A DNA stretch of 64,000 nt from CBDDEI01 sp965226775 (GTDB lineage Bacteria; Chloroflexota; Dehalococcoidia; SHYD01), in NCBI GenBank assembly GCA_965226775.1, contig CBDDEI010000002.1, forward strand, positions 1,054,001-1,118,000, in the 5' to 3' direction. The position numbers were made by a program, and so were the translations under genes. Within the stretch, counting starts at the first letter, position 1. Every line of letters starts with the position of its first letter. Under the pieces are notes generated by a model. That model had not been told where the DNA came from, did not search any database, and worked only from the letters and a program-made list of their open reading frames with translations. Of the stretch, positions 26,582 through 35,783 are shown piece by piece.

Positions 26582-27304
26582 ATGGAAATCCTCATACCAC
26601 TGAGCGTAGTCGCGTTTTTAGTGGCGGTCGTTGCGCTGGGCGTGTTTATTGGTGTGCGCTTCCGCGCTGGCGATACCCTTCTCTTCTCTTTCCGTACCAT
26701 TCTGCTGGCCTACGTCTACTTCATGAGCATTGCCAGCTTGCTGGTGTTTACGGGCGGCCTCTCCGTGGGGGTAAAGGCACTCCTTAGTGACGCCTTTGGC
26801 AGAGAGTTCAGCTACCACATGCCCAGAATGGCAGCGCAATCACCACTTATGAAGGTAGATAACGGTGAGGTTCCTGCGATGCAGTTGGAACGGCTTCGGG
26901 AGGAGTTGGGGAGGTCACAACTGGAGACCGAACGGCAGTATAAGAGCGACCTAGTGCAGGCGGGGACGCTTGTTATGATTGGCGGCGTGCTGTGGGGGCT
27001 GCACAGTATGGGCCGCCGGCGTTTTCAGCATGTTGATAACCCTTACAACGAGTTCTTCTACAAGGCTTACGCAGCTATTCTCCTGGCGCTCTTTGGCGTG
27101 GCGGGCATCACTAGCCTGACCTCCGGTGTATACGAGACGCTGAGATTTTTTCTGCTTCCCACGGATGAGTTCAGCTATGGCTCACAGCCGGGGGACGCCA
27201 TCGGCGCGGCTATCGTGTTTGTGCCCGTCTGGGGCTACTATTTGCTGTCCATGCTGCGCCTCAGCAATAGGGAATCCTCTCGCGGAGAGGAGCAACCAGC
27301 CTGA
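26582..27304 (+). CDS. Predicted four-helix membrane protein, unknown function
   Basis: The start at ATG 26582 gives 240 residues beginning MEILIPLSVVAFLVAVVALG. An in-frame TTG at 26573 closer to the AAGGAG is an alternative. Hydrophobic helices lie near residues 5-25, 38-65, 120-140, 150-175 and 200-225, with a soluble helix (MQLERLREELGRSQLETERQ) between the second and third. The arrangement resembles DUF5671-type membrane proteins common in Chloroflexi, but that link is weak. The stop overlaps the hisF start (TGATG), so it is translationally coupled to hisF. Confidence 0.7.
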   Translation: MEILIPLSVVAFLVAVVALGVFIGVRFRAGDTLLFSFRTILLAYVYFMSIASLLVFTGGLSVGVKALLSDAFGREFSYHMPRMAAQSPLMKVDNGEVPAMQLERLREELGRSQLETERQYKSDLVQAGTLVMIGGVLWGLHSMGRRRFQHVDNPYNEFFYKAYAAILLALFGVAGITSLTSGVYETLRFFLLPTDEFSYGSQPGDAIGAAIVFVPVWGYYLLSMLRLSNRESSRGEEQPA

Positions 27305-28080
27305 TGCTCACTATCCGATTGGTGCCCTGCTTGGACGTGAAGGCAGGACGTGTAGTGAAGGGAGTGAAGTTCCGCGACCATCGCGATGCGGGCGACCCGG
27401 TAGACTTGGCAGCTTTCTACAACGAGGAAGGTGCCGACGAGCTGGTATTCTATGACATCACCGCGTCCAGCGACGAGCGCGCCATAATGCTGGAGGTGGT
27501 GGAGCACACCGCCGACCAGGTTTTCATCCCCCTGACCGTGGGTGGCGGCCTCCGCACGGTGGAAGATATTCGCCGCATGCTGGAAGCGGGCGCGGACAAG
27601 GTCTCCATCAACACCGCGGCGGTGCAGAATCCGCAGCTCATTGCAGACGGTGCGGCCCGCTTCGGGAGCCAGTGCATTGTGTTGGGCATGGACGCGCGCC
27701 GTGTGCCGGATGCCGATCCCGTGCGCTGGGAGGTGTTTACCCACACTGGCGCGGACGGCGGACGCCCCGCCAGCCTGGACGCCATCGAGTGGGCAAAGGA
27801 AGCGGTGGAATTGGGCGTGGGTGAGATTGTGGTCAACAGCATCGATGCCGACGGCACGCGGCGGGGGTACGACCTGGAGCTGCTGCGAGCGATCTCGGAG
27901 ACGGTGACGGTGCCGGTAGTGGCAAGCGGCGGCGCGGGCAACCTGGATCACCTGGTGCAGGCCGTGGCCCAGGGCAAGGCGGACGCGGTGCTGGCCGCCA
28001 GCATCTTCCACTACGGCGATTTCACAATCCGCCAGGCCAAGGAGCACATGGCGGCCGCTGGCCTGCCCGTTCGGCTGTAG
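27304..28080 (+). CDS. hisF: Imidazole glycerol phosphate synthase cyclase subunit
   Basis: HisF uses ammonia from HisH to form imidazole glycerol phosphate and AICAR. The 258-residue barrel shows RLVPCLDVKAGRVVKGVKF with catalytic Asp11, GADELVFYDITASSDERA, PLTVGGGLRTVEDI, IVLGMDARRV with the second catalytic Asp, and EIVVNSIDADGTRRGYDLEL. VVASGGAGNLDHL is the C-terminal phosphate loop. All key residues are present. It starts within the stop of the preceding membrane protein. Confidence 0.97.
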   Translation: MLTIRLVPCLDVKAGRVVKGVKFRDHRDAGDPVDLAAFYNEEGADELVFYDITASSDERAIMLEVVEHTADQVFIPLTVGGGLRTVEDIRRMLEAGADKVSINTAAVQNPQLIADGAARFGSQCIVLGMDARRVPDADPVRWEVFTHTGADGGRPASLDAIEWAKEAVELGVGEIVVNSIDADGTRRGYDLELLRAISETVTVPVVASGGAGNLDHLVQAVAQGKADAVLAASIFHYGDFTIRQAKEHMAAAGLPVRL

Positions 28081-28154
28081 CAAAGGCGGGCGTTCTACAT
28101 CCTTAACTTTAGCTCATGGAGTAGCGGCACTAAACCCACATCTAGAAGGTCGTT

Positions 28155-28808
28155 ATGCTTACGTACACTGAACAAGGACTTATCCCGGCTATTGCCCAGG
28201 ACGCCAACACCGGCCAGGTGCTCATGGTGGCGTTTATGAACCAGGAGTCGTTACAGCAGACACTGGAGTCGGGGCAGGCGTGGTTCTGGAGCCGCTCTCG
28301 CCAAGAGCTATGGCACAAGGGCGCAACTTCTGGCAACTATCTCAACGTGCGCTCCGTGACCGCGGACTGCGATGGCGACGTACTGTTGCTGAAAGTCGAA
28401 CCGGCAGGCCCCGCCTGCCATACCGGCGCAGTCTCCTGCTTCTTTAACGAGGTAACGGCTGAGGAGGCGGCGTCTGCCCCTGAAGTCCCCTCGACAAGCT
28501 CTGAGAGCGGAGCGGCGGATAGTGCTGCGGCGCATCCCATGGAGCAGCTCTTTGCCACCATCGAGCAGCGGAAAGCCGCCAAACCCCAGGGCAGCTATGT
28601 TGCGGGGTTACTGGACGAGGGCACCGGCCGGGTAGCAAAAAAGGTCGTAGAAGAGGCGGGCGAGACGATGTTGGCCGCAGTGGGGGAGACCGAACAGCGG
28701 CTCATCGAGGAGACCGCCGACCTATGGTTCCATTCGCTTATCTTGCTGTCGTCCCGTGGCCTCAGCCCGCAGCAGGTGTGGGAGGAGCTGGAGCGCCGCC
28801 GCCGCTAA
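28155..28808 (+). CDS. hisI: Bifunctional phosphoribosyl-AMP cyclohydrolase / phosphoribosyl-ATP pyrophosphatase
   Basis: This enzyme carries out the second and third steps of histidine synthesis. The HisI part (about residues 1 to 110) has VLMVAFMNQESLQQTLESGQ, WFWSRSRQELWHKGATSGN and the metal site VTADCDGDVLLLKV with PACHTGAVSCFF. A Ser/Ala-rich linker (about 112 to 132) joins the HisE part (about 133 to 217), which has LFATIEQRKAAKPQGSYVAG and AKKVVEEAGETMLAAVGE. It is the last gene of the plus-strand his cluster, 74 bp after hisF. Confidence 0.95.
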   Translation: MLTYTEQGLIPAIAQDANTGQVLMVAFMNQESLQQTLESGQAWFWSRSRQELWHKGATSGNYLNVRSVTADCDGDVLLLKVEPAGPACHTGAVSCFFNEVTAEEAASAPEVPSTSSESGAADSAAAHPMEQLFATIEQRKAAKPQGSYVAGLLDEGTGRVAKKVVEEAGETMLAAVGETEQRLIEETADLWFHSLILLSSRGLSPQQVWEELERRRR

Positions 28809-28828
28809 CGTATCGTTCGTTCAACAAG

Positions 28829-28860
28829 AAAGGGGGAGGGTCGTGCGGCCTTCCCCCTTC
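28829..28860. terminator. Hairpin between convergent hisI and MFS genes
   Basis: AAGGGGGAGG pairs with CCTTCCCCCTT around an 8-9 nt loop with one bulge. It sits between two converging genes and probably works in both directions. Confidence 0.7.
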
Positions 28861-28876
28861 AGCGTTTCGAGGAAAG

Positions 28877-30160
28877 CTAGGCTTCTACGGGTGTGCGGGC
28901 GGAGGGCGGCCGCACGCGGGTGACGGTCTCCTTGACCAACACCGCGGCAAAAAGGGAAGTGCACAGCCCCGCGACAGTGATAACGCCGAACGCGGCGGTG
29001 TAGCTGACTCGCTCCACCAGGATAGCAATGAGGGCCGGACCGGTGACGTTGGCTCCGTGGGAGACCACCCGCCAGATGGAGAGGAACCGGCCGCGGCTGC
29101 CGCTGGGGGCCAGGTCCGTTGCCAGTGTCTGCATAGTGCCTGAGGTGGGGCTTTGCGCGATGTGCGCGTAAAGGATAGCGCCTAGCACGAAGATGAGCGG
29201 CGTGGGGCCAAGCGTGGTCAGGGTGATGAATCCCAGTCCGCTGGCAGAGACGATGTAGGCGGGGACGATGACCCACTTGCGGCCCATGCGGTCCATGATA
29301 TAGCCCGTGACAAAGGGCACAGGAAGGGAGAGCGTGGTGGCGAGGGTGGTGACAACGGCTAGGAGGCCGGGCCCTACGCCGTAGCTGTAGACGGCGTACA
29401 GTGCGATGCCGCCGCCCTGGAAAGCTGTTCGGGAAAGGTTGGCCAGGAAGGAGAGCACCAGGAACGCAATGATCTGCGGCTGCATGAAGACCTGGAGCAG
29501 AGTCTTTGCCGCAGGCTCCGCGGTAGCGGTTTGAGCTACAGGCGGGTCTCCGGCCTGCCGTCGGGGCTGGAACTGGACGGTCTCTTTAATGAGCTTGATG
29601 CTGGGGATGATGACCAGGAGCACCAGGAAGCCGTAGAAGATGAAAGGGACGCGCACGCCCCACAGTTCGGCCAGGAAGCCGCCGACGGCCGGGCCGAAGA
29701 GCGTGCCGCCGCGCTGGAGGCCCACCATCCACGCCACTTGCCTGCCGCGCTCACGGTCGACGGAGGTGTCGGCAATGAGGGCAAGGCGGGACTGCAGCCA
29801 CAGGGGCTCGGCGCAACCACCGATGAAGCGATAGACGAGGAGTTCGGGAAACGACTGAGCAATGGCAGTAAGGAAGGAGGCTAGAGCGATGACGATGGGG
29901 CCGCTGATGAGCACCGGTTTGCGGCCAATCTTGTCGATCAGGTAGCCGGCGGGTAGAGCGGCTACTAACGAGCCGACCTGATACACGATAAAGGCCAGGG
30001 AGGAAACGCCGAAGCTCAGGCCGAAGGACTTGGCGTAGACGGGCAGGACGGGGATAACGATGCCGTGCCCCAGAGAAAAGACCAGGGACGGCAGGTACAT
30101 GGAGAGAAACTGCTGCTTGGAGAGCAGGCTTGCATTGGACCTGGGTTCAGCAGTGCTCAT
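28877..30160 (-). CDS. MFS transporter
   Basis: A 427-residue, 12-helix major facilitator carrier. The loop 2-3 motif appears as AGYLIDKIGRKPVLISGP, with a partial copy in the second half (VTGYIMDRMGRKWVIVPAY). The first helix SLGHGIVIPVLPVYAKSFGL resembles drug-efflux and small-metabolite exporters. The central loop (about 200 to 220) is hydrophilic. Substrate unknown. Two further MFS genes (43693 and 50511) occur among catabolic genes in this window, so this one may belong to the same set. Confidence 0.88.
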   Translation of the reverse strand: MSTAEPRSNASLLSKQQFLSMYLPSLVFSLGHGIVIPVLPVYAKSFGLSFGVSSLAFIVYQVGSLVAALPAGYLIDKIGRKPVLISGPIVIALASFLTAIAQSFPELLVYRFIGGCAEPLWLQSRLALIADTSVDRERGRQVAWMVGLQRGGTLFGPAVGGFLAELWGVRVPFIFYGFLVLLVIIPSIKLIKETVQFQPRRQAGDPPVAQTATAEPAAKTLLQVFMQPQIIAFLVLSFLANLSRTAFQGGGIALYAVYSYGVGPGLLAVVTTLATTLSLPVPFVTGYIMDRMGRKWVIVPAYIVSASGLGFITLTTLGPTPLIFVLGAILYAHIAQSPTSGTMQTLATDLAPSGSRGRFLSIWRVVSHGANVTGPALIAILVERVSYTAAFGVITVAGLCTSLFAAVLVKETVTRVRPPSARTPVEA

Positions 30161-30328
30161 AGTGTCTCTGAGAAACGTATAAACCGTTCATGGAGTAAAC
30201 ATAACAATTCTACTCCAGATCATAAGCAATAGGGGGCTTACGCTGTGGGGCTTAGTCGCACACATCCGCATTTAGGGCGTGTGGGATTTCCATTGCCCCG
30301 TCTCTCTAAAGAAGCTACGCTAGGGAAA

Positions 30329-31477
30329 ATGATGACGAGCATATTCAAGGTGCCGGAGCCAGCCCCGCTCTTAGGGGTACTGCCCAGCGGATTAGAGGGC
30401 TTTTTTCAGGCAACGCCCCTCACCTTGGTCGGCTGCGGGCTCGTGCTCATAGCCGTCGCGCTGCTGCTGGGGCGGGCTTGGTGGCTGGAAGGCCGGGACC
30501 GGCGCTACAAGGCCCTCTATTACTTCACCAACGAACCCACGCAGGAGGCACGGACGCTCCTTGCCGGCCACCCCGTGGTTATTGAGCGCCAGCCGCCGGA
30601 GCAATTGCGTCCGGCGCAGATAGGGTTGCTCCTGGATGAGCGCGCGGACCCGCTGGACGCCACGGCTACGGTCATAGACCTGGCGGTGCGAGGCTACCTG
30701 CGCATAGAAGAAGGGAGCAGGAAAACCCTTGGCTTCCTGGACATGGGCGGCAAGGAATGGCTCTTTGTGCAGCTGGATAAGGACAAAGCGGAGTTGCTGC
30801 CCTACGAAGAGAAGCTGCTGGAGGGTCTGTTCCAGGACGGCTCACCCGCCGCGTTCTCCGATCTCAAGACCAAATTCTCTAGCTACTTGGATGAGGCGCA
30901 AGACCTGCTGTACGTAGACGGTGAGGCGAGGAACTACTTCCCGCAGCGCCCGGATAAAGTCCGCGCCTTCTGGCGAGTTAGGGGCGCCCTTGGTTTTGGC
31001 ATTGGTCTGGCGCTTGTCGTCGGACTTGGCATGGCCTTCGGGGGCGGGCTTATCGCACTCCCCGTTGCTCTGGGCGGGCTGGTCATGTTAGGGCTCGCGG
31101 GGAGTCTGCCCTCCCGTACTGCGCGGGGTAGGGAGATGCTGCGGCGCACGCTGGGGTTCCGCCAGTATCTAACTGCTGCGGAGACGGAGCGGCAGCGCTA
31201 CAATGAACAAGCAGGTATCTTTGCTTCTTATTTGCCCTACGCCATCGTCTTTGGGTGTGTGGATAAGTGGGCCACTGCGTTAGAAGGCATGGGCGGCACA
31301 GAAGATCTCTATCGCGCTTGGTTCATAGGTTCAGGGCCGCTGAACCCGGCGTTCTTCTCCCGCAGCCTGCAAGGGATGTCCATCGAGATGTCGAGCATGA
31401 TAACCAGCACGCCGGGAGGCTCCGGAGGCAGCGGCTTCAGCGGTGGCGGATTTTCGGGCAGTGGTGGCGGCTGGTAG
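30329..31477 (+). CDS. DUF2207-type membrane protein lacking the N-terminal ectodomain
   Basis: Start set at ATG 30329 (382 residues); a GTG at 30245 is possible but would add an implausible arginine-rich leader. One N-terminal membrane helix (LVGCGLVLIAVALLLGRAWW) is followed by a domain with PPEQLRPAQIGLLLDERADP and IDLAVRGYLRIEEG, diagnostic of the C-terminal half of DUF2207 (YlxP-like membrane) proteins. Two more helices near 230-270 and a glycine-serine tail GFSGGGFSGSGGGW complete it. The usual large extracytoplasmic N-terminal domain is absent, and there is no room for it upstream. It is followed by the LemA fusion gene, a common DUF2207 neighbour. Confidence 0.75.
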   Translation: MMTSIFKVPEPAPLLGVLPSGLEGFFQATPLTLVGCGLVLIAVALLLGRAWWLEGRDRRYKALYYFTNEPTQEARTLLAGHPVVIERQPPEQLRPAQIGLLLDERADPLDATATVIDLAVRGYLRIEEGSRKTLGFLDMGGKEWLFVQLDKDKAELLPYEEKLLEGLFQDGSPAAFSDLKTKFSSYLDEAQDLLYVDGEARNYFPQRPDKVRAFWRVRGALGFGIGLALVVGLGMAFGGGLIALPVALGGLVMLGLAGSLPSRTARGREMLRRTLGFRQYLTAAETERQRYNEQAGIFASYLPYAIVFGCVDKWATALEGMGGTEDLYRAWFIGSGPLNPAFFSRSLQGMSIEMSSMITSTPGGSGGSGFSGGGFSGSGGGW

Positions 31478-31516
31478 TCTAGTGTGACGGTGAGTTCAGA
31501 TTAAAGAGGGGGCTCT

Positions 31517-32713
31517 ATGGAGCTGCTATTCATCATAGAACTGGTGTCTGCGGTTATTTGCATTATTGTTGGCATCTCTACCTATAAAACACTAATGCGA
31601 GGGCGGGCGTCGGTGCAAGAGGGATGGTCGGCTATCGAAGTGCAGTTGCAACGGCGCATTAACCTCATCCCCAACCTGGTGGAGACGGCGCGCGTCCATG
31701 CCGGCCACGAGCAGCAGACGTTGGAGAACGTGACCAACGCTCTGACCATGCTCCAAAACGCGCCAGGGCCCACAGGCGCGGCTCAGGCAGATAACATGCT
31801 GGCTTCTGCCCTGCATGCGCTCTTTGCTGTTGCCGATGCCAATCCCAACCTGCAGGCGGACAAGAACTACCGGAACTGGCAGCACCACCTTGCCGACACC
31901 GAGGACAAGATCGCCTACGCCCGCGACTTCTACAACGCCAGGGTGATGGGCTTCAACATCAAGGTGAGAGCCTTCCCCGGCAAGGCCGTTGCACGAGCGG
32001 CGCGCATTAAAGAGGCGGAGCTGTTTGATGCGCTGTATACGGTCAGTGGCAGGCGTATCAGCGAGCTTGCGGAAACGCAGCAGGCAGCCATAGCGGCCCC
32101 CGAAGCAGAGTCCGAGCACGAATCCCACTCCCACTACAGCAGGGACATGCACGACGCCGAGTGGGAGCGCGTTTACGAGCGGCAGCTCTCCCGAGCGGAC
32201 ATGGTGGAGCAGTGGCTGGACGGCTTGCGGCTACGTGAGGGCAGCAGCGTGCTGGACATTGGCAGCGGGCCGGGATATGTGAGCCTCCAGGCGGCAAAAC
32301 GAGTTGGCCCTACGGGCATGGTGTACGCCGTGGACCGCTCTGAGGACGCGCTGGCATATCTGGCGCGCCTCCAGGAAGACGCGGGGGTGACAAACATCCA
32401 GCGGCGCACCGGCGATGCGGCTACCTGCGATCTCCAGGACGCCGCGGTAGACGGAGCGCTCATCACGCTGGTGCTGCACCACAACGACGAGCCTCAGCGC
32501 GTGCTGGACAACGTGAGCGGCGCGTTGCAGCAGGGCGCTCTGGTGGTCATCGGCGAGTTCGACAAGGAAGGCCCCGGCGACGTGGGCGCGGCTATAGAGG
32601 AGCGTCTCGCCCTAGCGGATCTGCGGCAATGGTGTGCGGCGAGTCACCTGAAGGAGCTTTCCTTCAACCGGGTGTCGCCGGACCACTATTATCTGGTGCT
32701 GGAGCGGGAATAG
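31517..32713 (+). CDS. LemA-family protein fused to a SAM-dependent methyltransferase
   Basis: Residues 1 to about 180 are a complete LemA domain: an N-terminal anchor helix (LLFIIELVSAVICIIVGI) then RASVQEGWSAIEVQLQRRIN, LIPNLVETARVHAGHE and a closing DFYNARVMGFN with KVRAFPG. A His/Glu-rich linker (about 185 to 215, with ESEHESHSHYSRDMHD) leads to a class I methyltransferase with motif I VLDIGSGPGYVSL (245-257), acidic motif II VYAVDRSEDAL and ALITLVLHHNDEP. The frame is continuous, with a good GAGGGGG site before the ATG. LemA proteins are membrane-linked with unclear roles; the methyltransferase would sit in the cytoplasm or outside depending on anchor topology. I do not know of this fusion as a described architecture. 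Confidence 0.85.
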   Translation: MELLFIIELVSAVICIIVGISTYKTLMRGRASVQEGWSAIEVQLQRRINLIPNLVETARVHAGHEQQTLENVTNALTMLQNAPGPTGAAQADNMLASALHALFAVADANPNLQADKNYRNWQHHLADTEDKIAYARDFYNARVMGFNIKVRAFPGKAVARAARIKEAELFDALYTVSGRRISELAETQQAAIAAPEAESEHESHSHYSRDMHDAEWERVYERQLSRADMVEQWLDGLRLREGSSVLDIGSGPGYVSLQAAKRVGPTGMVYAVDRSEDALAYLARLQEDAGVTNIQRRTGDAATCDLQDAAVDGALITLVLHHNDEPQRVLDNVSGALQQGALVVIGEFDKEGPGDVGAAIEERLALADLRQWCAASHLKELSFNRVSPDHYYLVLERE

Positions 32714-32725
32714 CCCCGCACTCTT

Positions 32726-33241
32726 CTAGTTCGGCGACTCCCAGGCCAGCGTCGCAAAGCGCATGTAGATGCCGCCGCGCGGCTCCCCCAGCGGCCCGTT
32801 AGCCACCAGGCACGCGATGGTATGCTGTGTGCCGGGCACAGACTTGGCGGTAACGTCCACCCGGTGCTGAGCGTTGATGCCTAGAATGGCTCCAATAAGC
32901 CTGTCTATTGCCCCGTCTATCCATATCTCGGCGTAGTTGTCTATGTTGGTCTCAAAGAGGAGGCGCTGGCCCTCCACACTCTCACCGTTCACCTCGGTGG
33001 GAATGGTGAACTTGAGGCGGTACCAGGCGAAGGTGAAGCCGGTGGAGATGCTCTCCCTAATGTTGTTGCAGACGTCCCAAGAGGAGTCGTCGTAGTCCTT
33101 GAGGCGGGCGTCAATGCCCTGCATCTCGGCTACCAGGCCCTGGTTGGGCTCGCCGGGCACTAGGCCCGCGGCGCGGCGCCAGACGCCGCTCACTTTCTGC
33201 AGGTCTTCCGCGTTGTTCAGGTCTAGCGCAGTTCGTGGCAT
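32726..33241 (-). CDS. Galactose-binding-like (jelly-roll) domain protein
   Basis: A 171-residue single-domain protein. The stretch FTFAWYRLKFTIPTEV, then LLFETNIDNYAEIWIDGAID, and the end GGIYMRFATLAWE follow the strand order of the sugar-binding beta-sandwich at the N-terminus of glycoside hydrolase family 2 enzymes. No catalytic domain is attached and no signal peptide is visible, so it stands alone in the cytoplasm. AGAGGAAG precedes the ATG. It sits convergent to the LemA fusion and 93 bp beyond the end of the molybdenum hydroxylase gene. Role unknown. Confidence 0.65.
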   Translation of the reverse strand: MPRTALDLNNAEDLQKVSGVWRRAAGLVPGEPNQGLVAEMQGIDARLKDYDDSSWDVCNNIRESISTGFTFAWYRLKFTIPTEVNGESVEGQRLLFETNIDNYAEIWIDGAIDRLIGAILGINAQHRVDVTAKSVPGTQHTIACLVANGPLGEPRGGIYMRFATLAWESPN

Positions 33242-33334
33242 AACTTCCTCTTTAGTGATTTCGTAGTATCAGCCCGTTCCAACAGCGACAACGAATCTCG
33301 TTAGGCCAAGTTACCAGCCTATACAAGACCGCGC

Positions 33335-35596
33335 CTACTGGCGCTCGTGGAGGAGGCGGTAGACTTTCTCTGCCGTGATGGGGAGATCGGTCACCCGCAC
33401 GCCCACGGCGTCCGCGACCGCGTTGGCGATGGCTGCCGCGGTGGGTACGTTGGTCAGCTCGCCGATAGCTTTAACGTTGCGAGCGCCAATGCCTATGCTG
33501 CCCTCCAGGTTTAGGGTGCGCAGGGTTGCGGCGTCGGGCATGGTGGGCAACTTGTAATCGCCCAGATGGGCAGCAGTGACCTGCCCGTCTTCAATGCCCA
33601 GGTCTTCTGTGAGCGCAAAGCCTATGCCCGTAACAACGCCGCCCTCGATCTGCCCATCATGCGAGGCAGGGTCTAGGACCTCCGCCACATCCTGAGCGCT
33701 CAACACCTCGTAGAGATAGACTTGGCCGGTCTCTACGTCCACGCCCACTTGGGCCACCTGGGCGCAGAAAGTGGTGACAGCCTCATCTCCTCGGGTGAGA
33801 CCGGTCTCCTGGACCATCTCCAGGGGGGTGCCCGACGCGCTTATCTGGGCTAAGGTCACGGTGCGGCCGCTGGCGGGGTCTGTGCCCACAAGCCCGTCGC
33901 TTAGCTCGAGGCGTTCGCGAGGAATGCCGAGAGACTGGGCCATGCGCTGGGAGACCTCTTCCTTAAAGGCGACTGCGGAGGTGTGCGCGACCTCTGCGCC
34001 GGAGATGGTAACGCGGCTGCCCCCGACGCCAGAGTCCCAGGGGAGGTCGTCGGTGCCGACGTAGCGGATGATGACCTGGTCGTAGGGGAGCGTGAGGCCG
34101 TCGGCCACCACCCGTCGCAGGATGGTGTGGGAGCCGGTTCCCGTCTCCATGACCGGCACTTGGGCCTCCACCGTACCGTCGTCCCGCAAGCGCAGGCGCA
34201 TACTGGTGCGCTGAGGCGCGTGGGTGGCGCGGTCATAGACAGAGATGCCGCGGCCAAAGCGCACGGAGCGGGGCGCGTCCTTGGGGAACGCGGGCCGGTA
34301 GGACTGCTCTGCCAGGTCGAGGACCTCTAGGCTGCGCATTTCAGGATAGTGCTCATCGTAGGGCGTGGCCTCGCCTTCACGCAGCACGTTGTTGCGCCGG
34401 AAGGTGAAGGAGTCTATACCGAGGCTGCGCGCAACAAGGTCGATCATCGACTCAAGGGCAAAGGTGGCCTGGGGCGCTCCGGGCGCGCGGGCGTTGCCGC
34501 CCGGCACCTGGTTGGTGTAGACCCGGTCTGCCACGCAGCGGACGGTGGGAACGTTGTAGCTGGTCACCAGGCGGGCGCCAAAGTTTACGCCGGGGCGGAA
34601 GCCCCCGTACGCGCCACTGTTGTAGACGATGTACATATCGACGGCTTGCAAGCGGCCGTCGTTGGAGACGCCCACCCGCAGAGTGGCCGCTGAGGCGTGG
34701 CGAGGCGCTGCGGCAATAAGCTCCTCCGTATAGCGCATGGTCATGCGCACAGCTCGGCCCGTGCGCTTGGAGAGCTCTAGGCAGAGAGGGATGTCCATGG
34801 GCGTGCCCTTGCCGCCGAAGTCGCCGCCCACGGCGGGGATGTGGACCGTGATCTGCTCCACCGGGATGCCGAATGCGGCGCTGAGCTGGTTGCGGAGCTG
34901 GTAGGGCGACTTATTGTTGGCCCAGATGTTTACGTGGTTGCCATCCTCTACCTTTACGGTGCAGGAATGAGGCTCAATGTAGCCGTGGTGATGGGCCTGT
35001 GTGGTAAAGGTCTGCTCAAAGACGTGGTCGGAAGCGGCCAGGGCGGCTTCGATATCACCGCCGGCCTCGGCAACAGCGTGGCCCAGAAGGTTGATGGGGC
35101 CATCTTCCTTGCATACGGCGTTGCGATAGGACCAGGGCGCGTCATGGACCGCGGGGGCGTCTGGTTTCAGGGCCTCGGTAGCGTCGAAGACGGCCGGGAG
35201 CGGCTCGTAGTCCACCTGGATGAGCATAGCCGCCTCTTCCGACTGTTCTCGGGTCTCTGCGGCCACGGCGGCCACCATCTCTCCGATGAAGCGCACCTTT
35301 TCCTCGGCCAAGACCGGGATGTCGTGCACGGAGCGGCCGAAGCGGAGGCCGGCCAGGTCCGCGCCGGTAATAACGGCTAGCACGCCGGGGGCCTGCGCGG
35401 CCGCGGAAGTGTCTATACTCTTGATGCGGGCGTGCGGATAGGGGCTGCGCACCACGGTCGCCTGGAGGGCATCCGGCATCAGAAAGTCGGCGGAGTACTG
35501 GATCTGCCCGCTGACTTTGAGCTGGCCCTCCACACGAGCGGTGCTGCTGCGCTCCGGTGGCGCTTGGGGAAAGATAGGCGAGGCTGAAAGCGTCAT
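33335..35596 (-). CDS. Xanthine dehydrogenase-family molybdopterin-binding large subunit
   Basis: Start at ATG 35596, seven bases after GCAGGAG, giving 753 residues. This is the molybdenum-cofactor subunit of a three-part hydroxylase that inserts oxygen from water into aromatic or heterocyclic substrates. It has the first domain FGRSVHDIPVLAEEKVRFIG, the cofactor loop VGGDFGGKGTPMDIPLCLEL, GGNARAPGAPQATFALESM, TGTGSHTILRRVVADGL and the C-terminal catalytic Glu in ARNVKAIGELTNVPTAAA. The CO-dehydrogenase active-site loop AYRCSFR is absent, so it is not a true CoxL. Its partner subunits lie divergently at 37031-38375. Confidence 0.9.
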   Translation of the reverse strand: MTLSASPIFPQAPPERSSTARVEGQLKVSGQIQYSADFLMPDALQATVVRSPYPHARIKSIDTSAAAQAPGVLAVITGADLAGLRFGRSVHDIPVLAEEKVRFIGEMVAAVAAETREQSEEAAMLIQVDYEPLPAVFDATEALKPDAPAVHDAPWSYRNAVCKEDGPINLLGHAVAEAGGDIEAALAASDHVFEQTFTTQAHHHGYIEPHSCTVKVEDGNHVNIWANNKSPYQLRNQLSAAFGIPVEQITVHIPAVGGDFGGKGTPMDIPLCLELSKRTGRAVRMTMRYTEELIAAAPRHASAATLRVGVSNDGRLQAVDMYIVYNSGAYGGFRPGVNFGARLVTSYNVPTVRCVADRVYTNQVPGGNARAPGAPQATFALESMIDLVARSLGIDSFTFRRNNVLREGEATPYDEHYPEMRSLEVLDLAEQSYRPAFPKDAPRSVRFGRGISVYDRATHAPQRTSMRLRLRDDGTVEAQVPVMETGTGSHTILRRVVADGLTLPYDQVIIRYVGTDDLPWDSGVGGSRVTISGAEVAHTSAVAFKEEVSQRMAQSLGIPRERLELSDGLVGTDPASGRTVTLAQISASGTPLEMVQETGLTRGDEAVTTFCAQVAQVGVDVETGQVYLYEVLSAQDVAEVLDPASHDGQIEGGVVTGIGFALTEDLGIEDGQVTAAHLGDYKLPTMPDAATLRTLNLEGSIGIGARNVKAIGELTNVPTAAAIANAVADAVGVRVTDLPITAEKVYRLLHERQ

Positions 35597-35783
35597 GGTC
35601 GTCTCCTGCATTCAGTGGCTTGGCGAGGCCGATGTTGATTATGCTTTGGTCGAGACGATAGCACGCAATGTGTCTGAGGTACAAGTGGGACGGTGTTCGC
35701 CCTTTAGTGTAGACCCGACCATCGCCCTGACACCTTCTTCCTTGGAATGGTGCGTTCCCTTAATAGCTTTTCTTGTCGTACAA

